Under the pieces are notes generated by a model, which was not told the DNA's origin, ran no database searches, and worked only from the letters and a program-made list of their open reading frames with translations. The translations under genes were made by a program, and so were the position numbers. A stretch of 64,000 nucleotides of DNA, from contig NZ_NHOA01000030.1 in the NCBI RefSeq assembly GCF_002727125.1, positions 1 to 64,000 of the forward strand, written 5' to 3'. This document shows, piece by piece, positions 25,030 through 34,303 of this stretch (the first letter of the stretch is position 1; every line of letters starts with the position of its first letter). This stretch comes from Halorubrum persicum (GTDB lineage Archaea; Halobacteriota; Halobacteria; Halobacteriales; Haloferacaceae).

Positions 25030-25611
25030 TTAGGGGTCGTGATACTCGACGGCGATCTCGGTTGGTCGGTCGGCACCGTTCAGCTGCCAGCGGGTGAACG
25101 TATAATCGTAATGATACTCGGGTGTGCCTGGGTCCGGGGGGAACGCTTGATATGAAGTTACGTCGTAGTGGAGTCGTCCGTCTCGGTAGGCAGAGCGCTC
25201 GCTGAAGTCATCGACGACGTCTTCGACGAGGTTCTTGTCGTCTTCGCTATGCTCCGTGAGACCGTCACCCGTTGGGAGCACACCGACGATAGCTGACATG
25301 AACTGCGTATCCGGGTCAAACGTGCGGAACTCCTTTCCGGGACCGCTGTCCCCGTCGATGGGCGTGAGCGCCCCCCAGTCGATGAGTTTACGCGCGGCGT
25401 CTGGATGGGCGAATACGATCCCCCACGCTGCGGGGACACCGTTCTCGGGAGTTGGTTGGCCATCGATAACCCCATCGTCGGCGGTCGTTCCAAGCGACGA
25501 ATCGACCTGCGGTCGGGCGTCGAAACCGAGGGTACTGCACCCAGCGAGACCGGCGAGGACTGCTGTGCTGGAGAGGTGGAGGGTCTTCCGCCGTGACCAG
25601 TCGGGGGCCAT
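25030..25611 (-). CDS. Tat-type lipoprotein, function unknown
   Basis: The product has 193 residues from ATG 25611. The signal has a twin arginine (WSRRKTLHLSS), a hydrophobic stretch and the lipobox LAGC. The mature part has no motif I recognise; it is polar, with a Trp/Tyr-rich C-terminus (YHYDYTFTRWQL). Codon use is less GC-rich than in neighbours, and the gene sits beside a possible IS remnant, so it may have been acquired. Monocistronic by layout. Confidence 0.7.
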   Translation of the reverse strand: MAPDWSRRKTLHLSSTAVLAGLAGCSTLGFDARPQVDSSLGTTADDGVIDGQPTPENGVPAAWGIVFAHPDAARKLIDWGALTPIDGDSGPGKEFRTFDPDTQFMSAIVGVLPTGDGLTEHSEDDKNLVEDVVDDFSERSAYRDGRLHYDVTSYQAFPPDPGTPEYHYDYTFTRWQLNGADRPTEIAVEYHDP

Positions 25612-25774
25612 ACACACAGGTCACCTCACCAACGCATATAACCAACCTATCGCATCCGAGATATCGGGGGATTCGAGGGGCGACGCCTCTGCTGCTTACG
25701 TCGCCCGTACTGACCGACTCCTCGTCTCGTTTTTATCGGCGGATCACTGACGGATTGCCACGGAGCCGCCGCGT

Positions 25775-26188
25775 TCACCCGAGCCGCTCGTCGAGAATGA
25801 GCCGCGTCTTCGTCGACTTGACCTCGTCCATCTCGCGGGCCTGCGAGATGAGTTCGTTGACCGCGCGCGTGTCGACCGCGTCGACGACGAGAACGATGTC
25901 GTCTTCGCCCGAAACCTGCCAGACGAAGTCCACCTCCTCCCAGTCGACCATGCGCTCGCCGACGGCGGCGGTGTCGACGTTCATCTCCACCGAGATCTCG
26001 ATCATCGCCTTCACGTTGCCAGTGCGGGTCGTGACCGTGAACCGCTCGATGATCCCCTCGTCGGTCATGCGATCGACGCGGTTGCGCACCGTCCCCTCCG
26101 AGGTGCCGACCCGGTCCGCGATCTCCGTGTAAGGGGTTCGCGCGTCCCGTCGCAGTATCGAGAGGATCCGGCGATCGAGGTCGTCCAT
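25775..26188 (-). CDS. Lrp/AsnC-family transcriptional regulator
   Basis: The product has 137 residues from ATG 26188. The N-terminal helix-turn-helix is LDRRILSILRRDARTPYTEIADRVGTSEGTVRNRV. The C-terminal RAM (ligand-binding, ferredoxin-like) domain includes VWQVSGEDDIVLVVDAVD. The family senses amino acids. It is divergent from carA, an arrangement conserved in other haloarchaea, and the shared upstream region has a strong palindrome (26219-26235). Control of its own gene and of carbamoyl-phosphate synthesis is inferred. Confidence 0.92.
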   Translation of the reverse strand: MDDLDRRILSILRRDARTPYTEIADRVGTSEGTVRNRVDRMTDEGIIERFTVTTRTGNVKAMIEISVEMNVDTAAVGERMVDWEEVDFVWQVSGEDDIVLVVDAVDTRAVNELISQAREMDEVKSTKTRLILDERLG

Positions 26189-26218
26189 ACCCGACCCTCT
26201 CACCCCGCCAACTTACTC

Positions 26219-26235
26219 GTTACGAATATCGTAAC
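26219..26235. promoter_or_regulatory. Palindromic operator between lrp and carA
   Basis: GTTACGA-ATA-TCGTAAC has perfect 7-bp arms with a 3-base centre. It lies 31 bases before the lrp start and 50 before carA, overlapping the expected lrp promoter. Lrp/AsnC proteins typically bind such dyads. Confidence 0.65.
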
Positions 26236-26253
26236 GAAGCTACGAACGACGCA

Positions 26254-26260
26254 TTTATTA
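26254..26260 (+). promoter_or_regulatory. TATA box of carA
   Basis: TTTATTA lies 25-31 bases before ATG 26285, consistent with a leaderless carA message. Confidence 0.55.
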
Positions 26261-26284
26261 CCCTTTGCGTGTACGTTTCTCGTA

Positions 26285-27346
26285 ATGTCGGACGCCTACA
26301 TCGCGCTGGCCGACGGACGCGTGCTCGAAGCGCGCGCTCGTGCGCCGGGGCGTACCCGTGGCGAACTGGTGTTTACGACCGCGTACACCGGCTACGAGGA
26401 GTCGCTCACTGACCCCTCCTACGCCGAACAGATACTCACCTTCTCGTACCCGCTGATCGGGAACTACGGCGTCCGAAGCGAGCGGTTCGAGTCCGACTCG
26501 GTCCAGCCGCGCGCGGCGATCGCCCGCGAGCTGACCGACGACGTCGCCGAGTGGCTCGCCGACGAGGGTGTGCCCGCCGTCGACCACGTCGACACCCGCG
26601 AGATCGTCACCACGGTCCGCGAGGAGGGCGCGATGGCCTGCGGGATCGCCGCCGGGCCGGACGCGACCCCCGAGGACGCCGTCGAGGAGATGGAGGCGTG
26701 CAAGCCGATGAGCGACCACGTCGACATCGGCGCGCAGGTGTCGGTGACCGAGCCGACCGTCTACGAGGGCGACGGCGTCGCCGACGTGGCCCTGCTCGAC
26801 TGCGGCGCGAAGGGGTCGATCATCTCCTCGCTCACCGAGCGCGGCGCGGACGTGCACGTCCTCCCGTACGACGCGACCCCCGAGGACGTGGCCGACGTTG
26901 ATCCGGACGTGCTGTTCGTCTCGAACGGACCGGGCGACCCGGAGAACTTCGTCGCCGCGCAGGAGGTCGTCGACGAGTTCGCGGGCGAGCTACCCATGGC
27001 CGGCATCTGTCTCGGCCAGCAGGTGATCACGAGCGCGCTCGGCGGCTCGACCGAGAAGATGGCGTTCGGGCACCGCGGCGTCAACCAGCCCGTCAAGGAC
27101 CTCCGCACCGACAAGGTCGTGATGACCACCCAGAACCACGGCTACACCGTCGACGACACCGGTCCGCTTGAGGTGACGCAGGTGAACGTCAACGACGACA
27201 CCGTCGAGGGGCTCGACAGCGAGGAGCTGGACGTCATCACCCGCCAGTACCACCCCGAGGCGAACCCCGGCCCGCACGACTCGCTCGGCTTCTTCGACGA
27301 CGTGCTCGACTTGGCACGATCGACGCCGTCGGTCGCGGCCGACTGA
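26285..27346 (+). CDS. carA: Carbamoyl-phosphate synthase small subunit
   Basis: The 353-residue product starts MSDAYIALADGRVLEARA. It is the glutaminase subunit that supplies ammonia to CarB for arginine and pyrimidine synthesis. The N-terminal domain has TAYTGYEESLTDPSYAEQI. The class I amidotransferase domain has the nucleophile Cys242 in AGICLGQQ and the catalytic His/Glu in QYHPEANPGPHD. Full length. carB is not in the window. It is divergent from the Lrp regulator. Confidence 0.97.
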   Translation: MSDAYIALADGRVLEARARAPGRTRGELVFTTAYTGYEESLTDPSYAEQILTFSYPLIGNYGVRSERFESDSVQPRAAIARELTDDVAEWLADEGVPAVDHVDTREIVTTVREEGAMACGIAAGPDATPEDAVEEMEACKPMSDHVDIGAQVSVTEPTVYEGDGVADVALLDCGAKGSIISSLTERGADVHVLPYDATPEDVADVDPDVLFVSNGPGDPENFVAAQEVVDEFAGELPMAGICLGQQVITSALGGSTEKMAFGHRGVNQPVKDLRTDKVVMTTQNHGYTVDDTGPLEVTQVNVNDDTVEGLDSEELDVITRQYHPEANPGPHDSLGFFDDVLDLARSTPSVAAD

Positions 27347-27509
27347 CGCCGGCTCCCGCGCGCCACCACCCCGCTTCCCGCCCCTCTCGCTGACCACCGA
27401 GTACCACCGAGCCGACGCCCGCGGTCCACACACGGTTTCGCACACGTCCGCCGGGTCCCATCCGTCCGCGACCGGCGACGTTTTCCCCCGTCCCCTCGCA
27501 GTGACGGCC

Positions 27510-28403
27510 ATGACGACGGAGATCCTCCTCACCAACGACGACGGCATCGACGCCGTCGGGCTCCGGGCGCTGTCCGACGCGCTCTCGCACGACTACGAGG
27601 TGACGGTGGTCGCCCCCGCGAGCAACCAGTCCGGCGTCGGCGGCGCGCGTTCGTGGTGGGACACGACGGTGGAGTACGCCGAGACCGACCTCGGCTACGC
27701 GGTCGAAGGGACCCCCGCCGACTGCGTCGCCGTCGCTGACGTGGCGCTCGGACTCGACCCCGACGTGGTCGTCTCCGGCTGTAACCACGGACCGAACATC
27801 GGCGCGCACATCCTCGGCCAGTCCGGGACGGTCGGCGCCGCGATGGAGGCGTCGTTCCTCGGCACCCCGGCGATCGCGGTGTCGCTGTACGACCGCGGCA
27901 ACCTCCCGGTTCCGCCGACGCTCGACAACGGCGACTTCGCGGTCGCCGGCGAGGTCGTCGCCGACCTGCTCGACCGGGCCGAGAGCGGAGACGGGCCTCC
28001 CGCCCTCCCGTTCGGCGCCGACGTGCTGAACGTCAACGTTCCGGCGGCCGACGACGAGGCGGCCGCGGACCCGACGTACCGGCTGACGGAGCCCGCGCGC
28101 GGCTTCGACGTGATCGAGTTCCGACCGGGAGAGGAGGCTCCGGAGGCGGAAGACGTCCCCGACGACTGGCAGTTCAGCGAGCGACGCGGGGAGATGGGGA
28201 TGGAGCTCCGCGACCGCTTCTGGCGGGAGTTCCTCCGCGGCGACGTTCCCGACGACGCCGGTTCCGACCGGCTCGCGGCCGTCGAGGGCGAAGTGAGCAT
28301 CTCGCCGCTGTCGTCGTCGCGCTCGGTCGCGGGCGACCGCGCCGGCGAGGTCGTTACGGGCCCGGCGATCGGCTCGGCGGCCTCGCGGATCGAACAGGAC
28401 TGA
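27510..28403 (+). CDS. surE: 5'-nucleotidase SurE
   Basis: The product has 297 residues from ATG 27510; an ATG/GTG three codons earlier is possible. The SurE fold shows the metal ligands Asp10-Asp11 in LLTNDDGID, the SNQSGVGG loop and VVSGCNHGPNIG. SurE hydrolyses nucleoside 5'/3'-monophosphates and is linked to stationary-phase survival. A C-terminal extension of acidic residues ends it. Monocistronic by layout. Confidence 0.93.
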   Translation: MTTEILLTNDDGIDAVGLRALSDALSHDYEVTVVAPASNQSGVGGARSWWDTTVEYAETDLGYAVEGTPADCVAVADVALGLDPDVVVSGCNHGPNIGAHILGQSGTVGAAMEASFLGTPAIAVSLYDRGNLPVPPTLDNGDFAVAGEVVADLLDRAESGDGPPALPFGADVLNVNVPAADDEAAADPTYRLTEPARGFDVIEFRPGEEAPEAEDVPDDWQFSERRGEMGMELRDRFWREFLRGDVPDDAGSDRLAAVEGEVSISPLSSSRSVAGDRAGEVVTGPAIGSAASRIEQD

Positions 28404-28417
28404 CGGACGACCCCTCT

Positions 28418-28645
28418 TCAGCGCCGGCGGCCCGGTCGACGCGATTCCCCGGTGAACTCCTTCCCCAACCGCCCCAGATACCACACGACGACCAGCCCCA
28501 GCGCGGTCCCGCCGCCGAGCGCGGCGAGCAGCTCGATCGGAGCGGGGTCGAACTGGAGCGAGATGAGCGGCGGCGACACCGCCACGACGAGGAGGATGAC
28601 GGCCTTTATCCGTCGGTTTCCGCTGTCGCGCTCCGCCTCCGACAT
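28418..28645 (-). CDS. Small two-helix membrane protein
   Basis: The product has 75 residues from ATG 28645. It has two hydrophobic helices (about residues 14-30 and 38-56) and a basic tail (RLGKEFTGESRRPGRRR). It converges with surE, 14 bases apart. No family recognised; small proteins of this type are common in haloarchaea. Confidence 0.6.
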   Translation of the reverse strand: MSEAERDSGNRRIKAVILLVVAVSPPLISLQFDPAPIELLAALGGGTALGLVVVWYLGRLGKEFTGESRRPGRRR

Positions 28646-29043
28646 CGGTCCTACCACGCCGACCCCTCCGCGGTCCGCGTCCGGTCTCCGATCGCTCCCG
28701 TGTCCATGGGCCATCCACGGTTCGCCCCGATATCAAGCCGGCGGAGCCCGGCCGACGCGGCACGTGCTTCGCGAACAACCCACACGCCTACGCCGTCGGT
28801 CCTGATAAGTCTCTCGACCGTTTACGCCGATACCGCCGATCTCCGGCCGTGAACGGTCTCGACCGTTTAACTTCGTCCGCGCGCAGGTGTCTCACGCCCC
28901 TACCCGCGGACCCCTTCCACCGCGGTCCCGCCTCGTCGACGCGCTCCGGCTCGGATCTGTCCGCGACGGGTCGCGTCTCGGCGAGTCGCCCCCTCGGCCG
29001 CCGTTCCGCGGCGCTTTTGAGCCGACCCCGACAACCGGTGGGC
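28646..29043. other. Intergenic region before gltX
   Basis: No gene is seen in these ~400 bases. TCTCGACCGTTTA occurs twice in direct orientation, at 28812-28824 and 28857-28869, spaced 45 bases. A TATA-like CGCTTTTGAG lies about 30 bases before the gltX start. Confidence 0.45.
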
Positions 29044-30816
29044 ATGGACGACGAACTCCGCGAGCGCGTCGAGGCGGCGGGCGAGGCCGCCGCGCTGTTT
29101 AACGCGCTCAAACACGGCAACGATCCGGACGTGGGGGCCATCATGGGGCCGCTCATGGGCGAGAACCCCGAGTTCCGACCGCACGGCGACGAGATTCCCG
29201 GCGTCGTCGCGCCGGTCGTGAATCGGATCGCCGGCATGGACGAGGCGGAGCGCCGGGAGCGGCTCGGCGAGCTCGCGCCCGACAAGCTCGCGGAGCTGGA
29301 GGCGGAAGACGAGGCGGACGGACACGTCCTCCCCGAGCTCCCGAACGCCGAGGCGGGCGAGGTCGTGATGCGCGCCGCGCCGAACCCGAACGGCCCGTGG
29401 CACGTCGGTCACGCGCGCATGCCCGCCGTCATCGGGACGTACAAGGAGCGCTACGACGGCGAGTTCATCTGCCGGTTCGACGACACCGACCCGGAGACGA
29501 AACGGCCCGATCTGGCGGCGTACGACGCGATCTTGGAGGACATCGAGTACCTCGGCTTCGAGCCCGACCGCGTGCTCCGGGCGTCCGACCGGCTGGAGAC
29601 CTACTACGACCACGCCCGTGATCTGATCGACGCCGGGGGCGCCTACACCTGCTCGTGTTCCGGCGACGACTTCTCCGAGCTGAAGAACGCGGGCGAGGCG
29701 TGCCCCCACCGCGACAAGGACGTCGACACCGTCCACGAGGAGTTCGCGGCGATGGTCGACGGCGACTACTCCGCCGGCGAGATGGTCCTCCGGGTCCGGA
29801 CCGACATCGAACACAAGAACCCCGCGCTGCGCGACTGGGTCGCGTTCCGGCTGATCGACACCCCGCATCCGCGCGAGGAGGCGGCCGAGTACCGCTGCTG
29901 GCCCATGCTCGACTTCCAGTCCGGCGTCGACGACCATCTCACGGGCGTCACGCACATCATCCGCGGCATCGACCTGCAGGACTCCGCGAAGCGCCAGCGG
30001 TTCGTCTACGACTACTTCGACTGGGAGTACCCCGAGGTGCTCCACTGGGGCCACGTGCAGGTCGACGAGTACGACGTGAAACTGTCCACCTCGACGATCA
30101 AGGGGCTGATCGACGACGGCGAACTGACGGGGTGGGACGACCCGCGCGCCCCGACGATCCGGTCGATGCGCCGCCGCGGGATTCAGGGGCAGGCCCTCGT
30201 CGACTCGATGACCGAACTCGGGATGTCCACCTCCGACGTGGATCTGGCGATGTCGTCGGTGTACGCGAACAACCGCGACCTCGTCGACGACGAGGCGAAC
30301 CGCTACTTCCTCGTGCGCGACCGCGACGACGCGCCCGCCGCTGAGCTCCCGGTCGTCGACGGCGACGCTCCCGCGCCCGAGGCGGGCCACCCGCCGCTCC
30401 ACCCCGACCACGCCGACCGCGGCGACCGCGAGGTGCCCGCCGGTCGGATCGTCGTCGAATCCCCGGACCTCCCGAGCGAGGGCGAGCGCGTCTGGCTCAA
30501 GGGGTACGGCTGCGTCCGGTACGAGGGCGACAAGCTGGTCTTCGTCGACGCCGACATCGACGTGGTCCGTGAGGGCGGCGTGGACGTAATCCACTGGGCC
30601 CCGGCCGAGGAGGGCCTCGACACGCTCCTTCGAACCGTCTCCGGCGACGTTCGAGGCGTCGCGGAGCCCGCGCTCGCCGAGGTCGATCCCGACACGGTCG
30701 TCCAGTTCGTGCGCGTCGGCTTCGCCCGGATCGACGCGTTCGACCCCGAGGCGACCGACGAACCCGACGGACCGAACGGCGAGGAGGACCTGCTCGCGTA
30801 CTACGCGCACCCGTAG
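29044..30816 (+). CDS. gltX: Glutamyl-tRNA synthetase
   Basis: The 590-residue product is a class I synthetase of the archaeal type. The HIGH-like motif is PNPNGPWHVGHAR near residue 119, and the KMSKS equivalent is KLSTS near residue 346. In between are FDDTDPETKRP and the acceptor-binding region. The anticodon-binding part is the beta-barrel type of archaeal/eukaryotic GluRS. It contains an acidic haloarchaeal insert (HPPLHPDHADRGDRE). It charges tRNA-Glu and, in archaea, also tRNA-Gln for later transamidation. Confidence 0.97.
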   Translation: MDDELRERVEAAGEAAALFNALKHGNDPDVGAIMGPLMGENPEFRPHGDEIPGVVAPVVNRIAGMDEAERRERLGELAPDKLAELEAEDEADGHVLPELPNAEAGEVVMRAAPNPNGPWHVGHARMPAVIGTYKERYDGEFICRFDDTDPETKRPDLAAYDAILEDIEYLGFEPDRVLRASDRLETYYDHARDLIDAGGAYTCSCSGDDFSELKNAGEACPHRDKDVDTVHEEFAAMVDGDYSAGEMVLRVRTDIEHKNPALRDWVAFRLIDTPHPREEAAEYRCWPMLDFQSGVDDHLTGVTHIIRGIDLQDSAKRQRFVYDYFDWEYPEVLHWGHVQVDEYDVKLSTSTIKGLIDDGELTGWDDPRAPTIRSMRRRGIQGQALVDSMTELGMSTSDVDLAMSSVYANNRDLVDDEANRYFLVRDRDDAPAAELPVVDGDAPAPEAGHPPLHPDHADRGDREVPAGRIVVESPDLPSEGERVWLKGYGCVRYEGDKLVFVDADIDVVREGGVDVIHWAPAEEGLDTLLRTVSGDVRGVAEPALAEVDPDTVVQFVRVGFARIDAFDPEATDEPDGPNGEEDLLAYYAHP

Positions 30817-30882
30817 CCGGCGCCGCCGGCGACGCGGCACGGTCCCCGAGCGCTCTCTTCGACCGCCTGCCGCGGGGGTTAA

Positions 30883-31239
<357 letters not shown>

Positions 31240-31320
31240 TCGGTCGGCGAAGCCCGACGACCTCACGCGTGCGACTCGCAGCCTGACGGCCGCTCCTCGC
31301 TACGCGCCACCGCAGATCTG

Positions 31321-31330
31321 TTTATAAATA
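31321..31330. promoter_or_regulatory. Orphan TATA-like element between convergent genes
   Basis: TTTATAAATA is a near-perfect archaeal TATA sequence but lies between the 3' ends of the ferredoxin and tmcA genes, with no start codon nearby. Being nearly palindromic it could drive either strand. Confidence 0.35.
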
Positions 31331-31346
31331 TCGTTGTCGACGCCGC

Positions 31347-33707
31347 TCAGTCGCTCGTAAACCGCTCCCGTTCTTCGAGCGCGAAGTCGGTCCCGTACCG
31401 CTCGACGAGGGGTTTGTAGGCGTCGCCGAGCGCGCGCATGCACGCCCCCGTCGACACGTACCCGAGGTCGTCAGCGACCGACTCGCTCGGGCGGCCTTGG
31501 AGGACCTTCTCGACGAGCAGGCGCTCCTCGCGGTCGTCGAGGCGCTCGTTGCTCCCGGCGTCGCCCTCGATCAGCGCCGCGAGCGCGAGGTCGCGGAACG
31601 CGCCCGGCGCGCTGTCGTACATCCCCGGGCCGAACGACGCACCCACCACGGAGCGCCACTCGGCCTCGGTCAGGTCGGTCGGCGCCGGCGCGGAACACGC
31701 GCGGAGCGCACCGACGACCACGTCCGGCTCCACGTCCCGGTGGGCGTCCGAGAGCCCGTCGCGCTCGCGGTCCCGGAAGGTGACCGCGTGGCGGTCGAGG
31801 AGGTCGCTCCCCGGCCCGTCCTCGCCGGGCGCGGTCACCGGTCGCACCATGATCGCGGAGTGCTCCCCGGACGCGTCGTTGCGCGACGTCGACAGGTGGA
31901 CCGTCCGGTAGCCCGCGCGCCGCCAGAACCGGAGCAGGCGCGGGGTCGCGCCGTAGCCGACCGAGAAGTAGTCGACGCCGTCGCTCTCGCTCCCGTCGGT
32001 CCCGAACTCCCCGTGCACCTCGTCGAGCAGCCGAGCGCCGAACCCCTCGCCTCGGAGCGCGTGGTGGGTCGCGATCCGGAGCGTCCGCAGCCCCCGCGGT
32101 TCGGCGGCGGCCTCGTCCCGGAGCTGGCTCGTGAGCACGTCCGGCACCATGTTGCCGCGGACGCGCTCGCCCTCGTACATCCGCCTGCGGGTCTCGGCGT
32201 CGAGCCCGCCCTCCCGCGCGAGCAACGCGACCGCGACGACGCGCCCGTCCGCGACCAGCGCCCGCGCGGCGAGGTTCGGCGCGTCGAGCAGCCGCGCCAG
32301 GTCGTTCGGCTCCGTGCGGTAGTGCGCGGCGACGAGCAGCCCGAACGCCTCGCGGAGCAGGGCCTCGTCCGCGAGCAGGTCGTCGGGAGCCAGCGTCCGA
32401 TACGTCGCCCCGTCGAGCGCCGCGCCCGCGACCGCCTCGTCGACCGCCGGGCGCGCGTCCAACAGGAGCGCCCGCGACGCCCACGCCTCCACCGGATCGC
32501 TCCGGGCGTACCGGATCGGCTCGTCGAGCCGCACGTCACGCACCGCGAACCGGCTCTCACGCAGGCGCTCTCTGAACCGGATCGAGAACCCGCGGCCGGC
32601 CCCCTCGTAACCGTGAACCGTCGTGCAGAACGCGACCGCCGGCGCGTCGAGGAACCGTTCGAGCAGCCGCACCGGGAGCGCCGCCGCCTCGTCGACGATC
32701 ACCGCGTCCGGGTCGTCGGGCAGGTCGGCGGCCTCGGCGGGAGTGCGGTAGCGCACCCGCCCCCCGCCGGTCGCGTCGAGACGGTGAGCGTCGCCGCCGG
32801 GGGCAGGCTCGTTCTCGTCGCGTTCACACCGTTCGAACAGCTCCTCGGCCCGTTCGAACACCTCCGCCGCGTTGCGGAACGCCGGCGCCGTGACGAGCAC
32901 GTCGGCGCCCGCGAGCGCGAGCGCGCCGGCCGCGATCCCCGCCGCGCTCGACTTCCCCCGCCCGCGGTCCGCCTCGGCGACGACCGCGTTCCCCGGCGTC
33001 GCGAGCGACTCGAACGCCCGCACCGCCCGGACCTGATCGCCGGTGAGACAGGCCTCGTAGGCCGCCGTCGGGAACGCCGCGTTCGGCGGGGCGGCCGGTC
33101 GCTCCGCGGGCGCCCGCTGGCTCGATGCGCCGATCGCGTCGTTTCGGGGGCCGGTGCGTCCGTCGCGCTCGATCGCGTCGCCCCCAGGTCCGTCCGCCCC
33201 GAGCGAGGCGATCGCGATCCCCGGGTGCGACCGGAGCGTGTCGACGAAGCGGTCGCGGAACCGTCCGGTCACGTCGTCGATCTCGTAGGGGGGGACCGCG
33301 AGCGAGTCGTCGAACCGGTCGCGGATCGCGGGCCACGCGTCGAGGCCGGGAGTCAGCAGGACGAGGAGACCGCCGCCGTCGACCGCGCCGACGCACCGAC
33401 CGACCGCGTTCGGGACGAACTGCTCGTGGCAGTCGAGGACGACCACCTCGCGGGTGCGGCCGAGCAGTTCGTCGGCGCCCCGCGGGCGATGCTCCTCGAA
33501 CCGGAACCCCTCGCGCGTGGAGACGATCGAGACCGACGCTCGTTCGCGACGCCCCTCGACGTCGTCCGACTCGTCGCTGACGACCGCCTCGATCGCGTCG
33601 TAGGCCGCGTCGAATCCGCGATCGCGGTCGCCGGCGAGCACGAGAACGCGCCGCTCGTTCGTCGCTTCGGCCTCCCGCTTCGCGCCTCGTGCCAGCCCCG
33701 CGATCAT
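31347..33707 (-). CDS. tmcA: tRNA(Met) cytidine acetyltransferase TmcA
   Basis: The product has 786 residues from ATG 33707, the only good start in the frame after the longer open stretch upstream. The order of domains fits TmcA: an N-terminal DUF1726-like part, an ATPase with a Walker A variant VAEADRGRGKSSAAG and the box DPDAVIVDEAAALP, then a GNAT acetyltransferase (RTLRIATHHALRGEGFGARLL). A C-terminal RNA-binding region completes it. It makes N4-acetylcytidine in tRNA and possibly rRNA. It is divergent from a UPF0179 gene, with about 120 bases between. Confidence 0.93.
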   Translation of the reverse strand: MIAGLARGAKREAEATNERRVLVLAGDRDRGFDAAYDAIEAVVSDESDDVEGRRERASVSIVSTREGFRFEEHRPRGADELLGRTREVVVLDCHEQFVPNAVGRCVGAVDGGGLLVLLTPGLDAWPAIRDRFDDSLAVPPYEIDDVTGRFRDRFVDTLRSHPGIAIASLGADGPGGDAIERDGRTGPRNDAIGASSQRAPAERPAAPPNAAFPTAAYEACLTGDQVRAVRAFESLATPGNAVVAEADRGRGKSSAAGIAAGALALAGADVLVTAPAFRNAAEVFERAEELFERCERDENEPAPGGDAHRLDATGGGRVRYRTPAEAADLPDDPDAVIVDEAAALPVRLLERFLDAPAVAFCTTVHGYEGAGRGFSIRFRERLRESRFAVRDVRLDEPIRYARSDPVEAWASRALLLDARPAVDEAVAGAALDGATYRTLAPDDLLADEALLREAFGLLVAAHYRTEPNDLARLLDAPNLAARALVADGRVVAVALLAREGGLDAETRRRMYEGERVRGNMVPDVLTSQLRDEAAAEPRGLRTLRIATHHALRGEGFGARLLDEVHGEFGTDGSESDGVDYFSVGYGATPRLLRFWRRAGYRTVHLSTSRNDASGEHSAIMVRPVTAPGEDGPGSDLLDRHAVTFRDRERDGLSDAHRDVEPDVVVGALRACSAPAPTDLTEAEWRSVVGASFGPGMYDSAPGAFRDLALAALIEGDAGSNERLDDREERLLVEKVLQGRPSESVADDLGYVSTGACMRALGDAYKPLVERYGTDFALEERERFTSD

Positions 33708-33830
33708 CGTTCGGTCGTCGTTGCCGGGGGGTGCAGATGTGTCTTGCCCTCCCGCGCCGCCTTCGTCGCCAACGCCGACCCCGCCACGCGAGGCGGGACG
33801 CTTACGGACGCCCGGCGCGTCCCTCCGGGC

Positions 33831-34280
33831 ATGACCACGGTCACGCTCATCGGCACGCGGCTCGCGGACACGGGCCGCGAGTTCGTCTATCAGGGGGAGT
33901 CGCCCGACTGCGAGGGGTGTCCCTACCGGAGCCAGTGTCTCAACCTCTCCGAGGGAACTCGGTACCGCGTGACCGGGATCCGCGAGAACGCCCAGACGCT
34001 CGACTGCGCCGTCCACGACGCCGGCGTCCGCGCGGTCGAGGTCGAGCCCGCGCCCGTCCCCGCGAACGTCCCGTCGCGGCAGGCGTACGCCGGCAGTCGC
34101 GTCTCGCTCGCCGGTCCGTGTCCGCACACCGAGTGCCCGAGCCACGGATACTGCGTCCCCGACGGCGCCGACTTCGACGACGAGCGCGTGATCGACCAGG
34201 TGCTCGGCGAGCCGCCGCACGACACCTGCGCGCTCGACCGAGACCTGACGCTGGTGGAGTTCCGGGCGGAAGACGGGTAG
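33831..34280 (+). CDS. UPF0179 family protein
   Basis: The product has 149 residues from ATG 33831. It contains two cysteine groups, CEGCPYRSQC (about residues 27-36) and CPHTECPSHGYC (about 96-107) with a later Cys, spacing suggestive of a metal or Fe-S site. It matches the conserved archaeal UPF0179 family by its start (TLIGTRLADTGREFVYQG) and length. Function unknown. Divergent from tmcA. Confidence 0.88.
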   Translation: MTTVTLIGTRLADTGREFVYQGESPDCEGCPYRSQCLNLSEGTRYRVTGIRENAQTLDCAVHDAGVRAVEVEPAPVPANVPSRQAYAGSRVSLAGPCPHTECPSHGYCVPDGADFDDERVIDQVLGEPPHDTCALDRDLTLVEFRAEDG

Positions 34281-34303
34281 GAGTCGGACTCGGGACGCGA
34301 CCC

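Noticed and set aside
28646-29043. tRNA or other structured RNA gene before gltX
   Set aside because: I could not fold a cloverleaf or find a T-loop or D-loop consensus; only a direct repeat is supported.
31497-33830. Extended plus-strand frame upstream of UPF0179 and opposite tmcA
   Set aside because: Only the last 149 codons match a family; the rest is the complement of tmcA, so the start was placed at ATG 33831.
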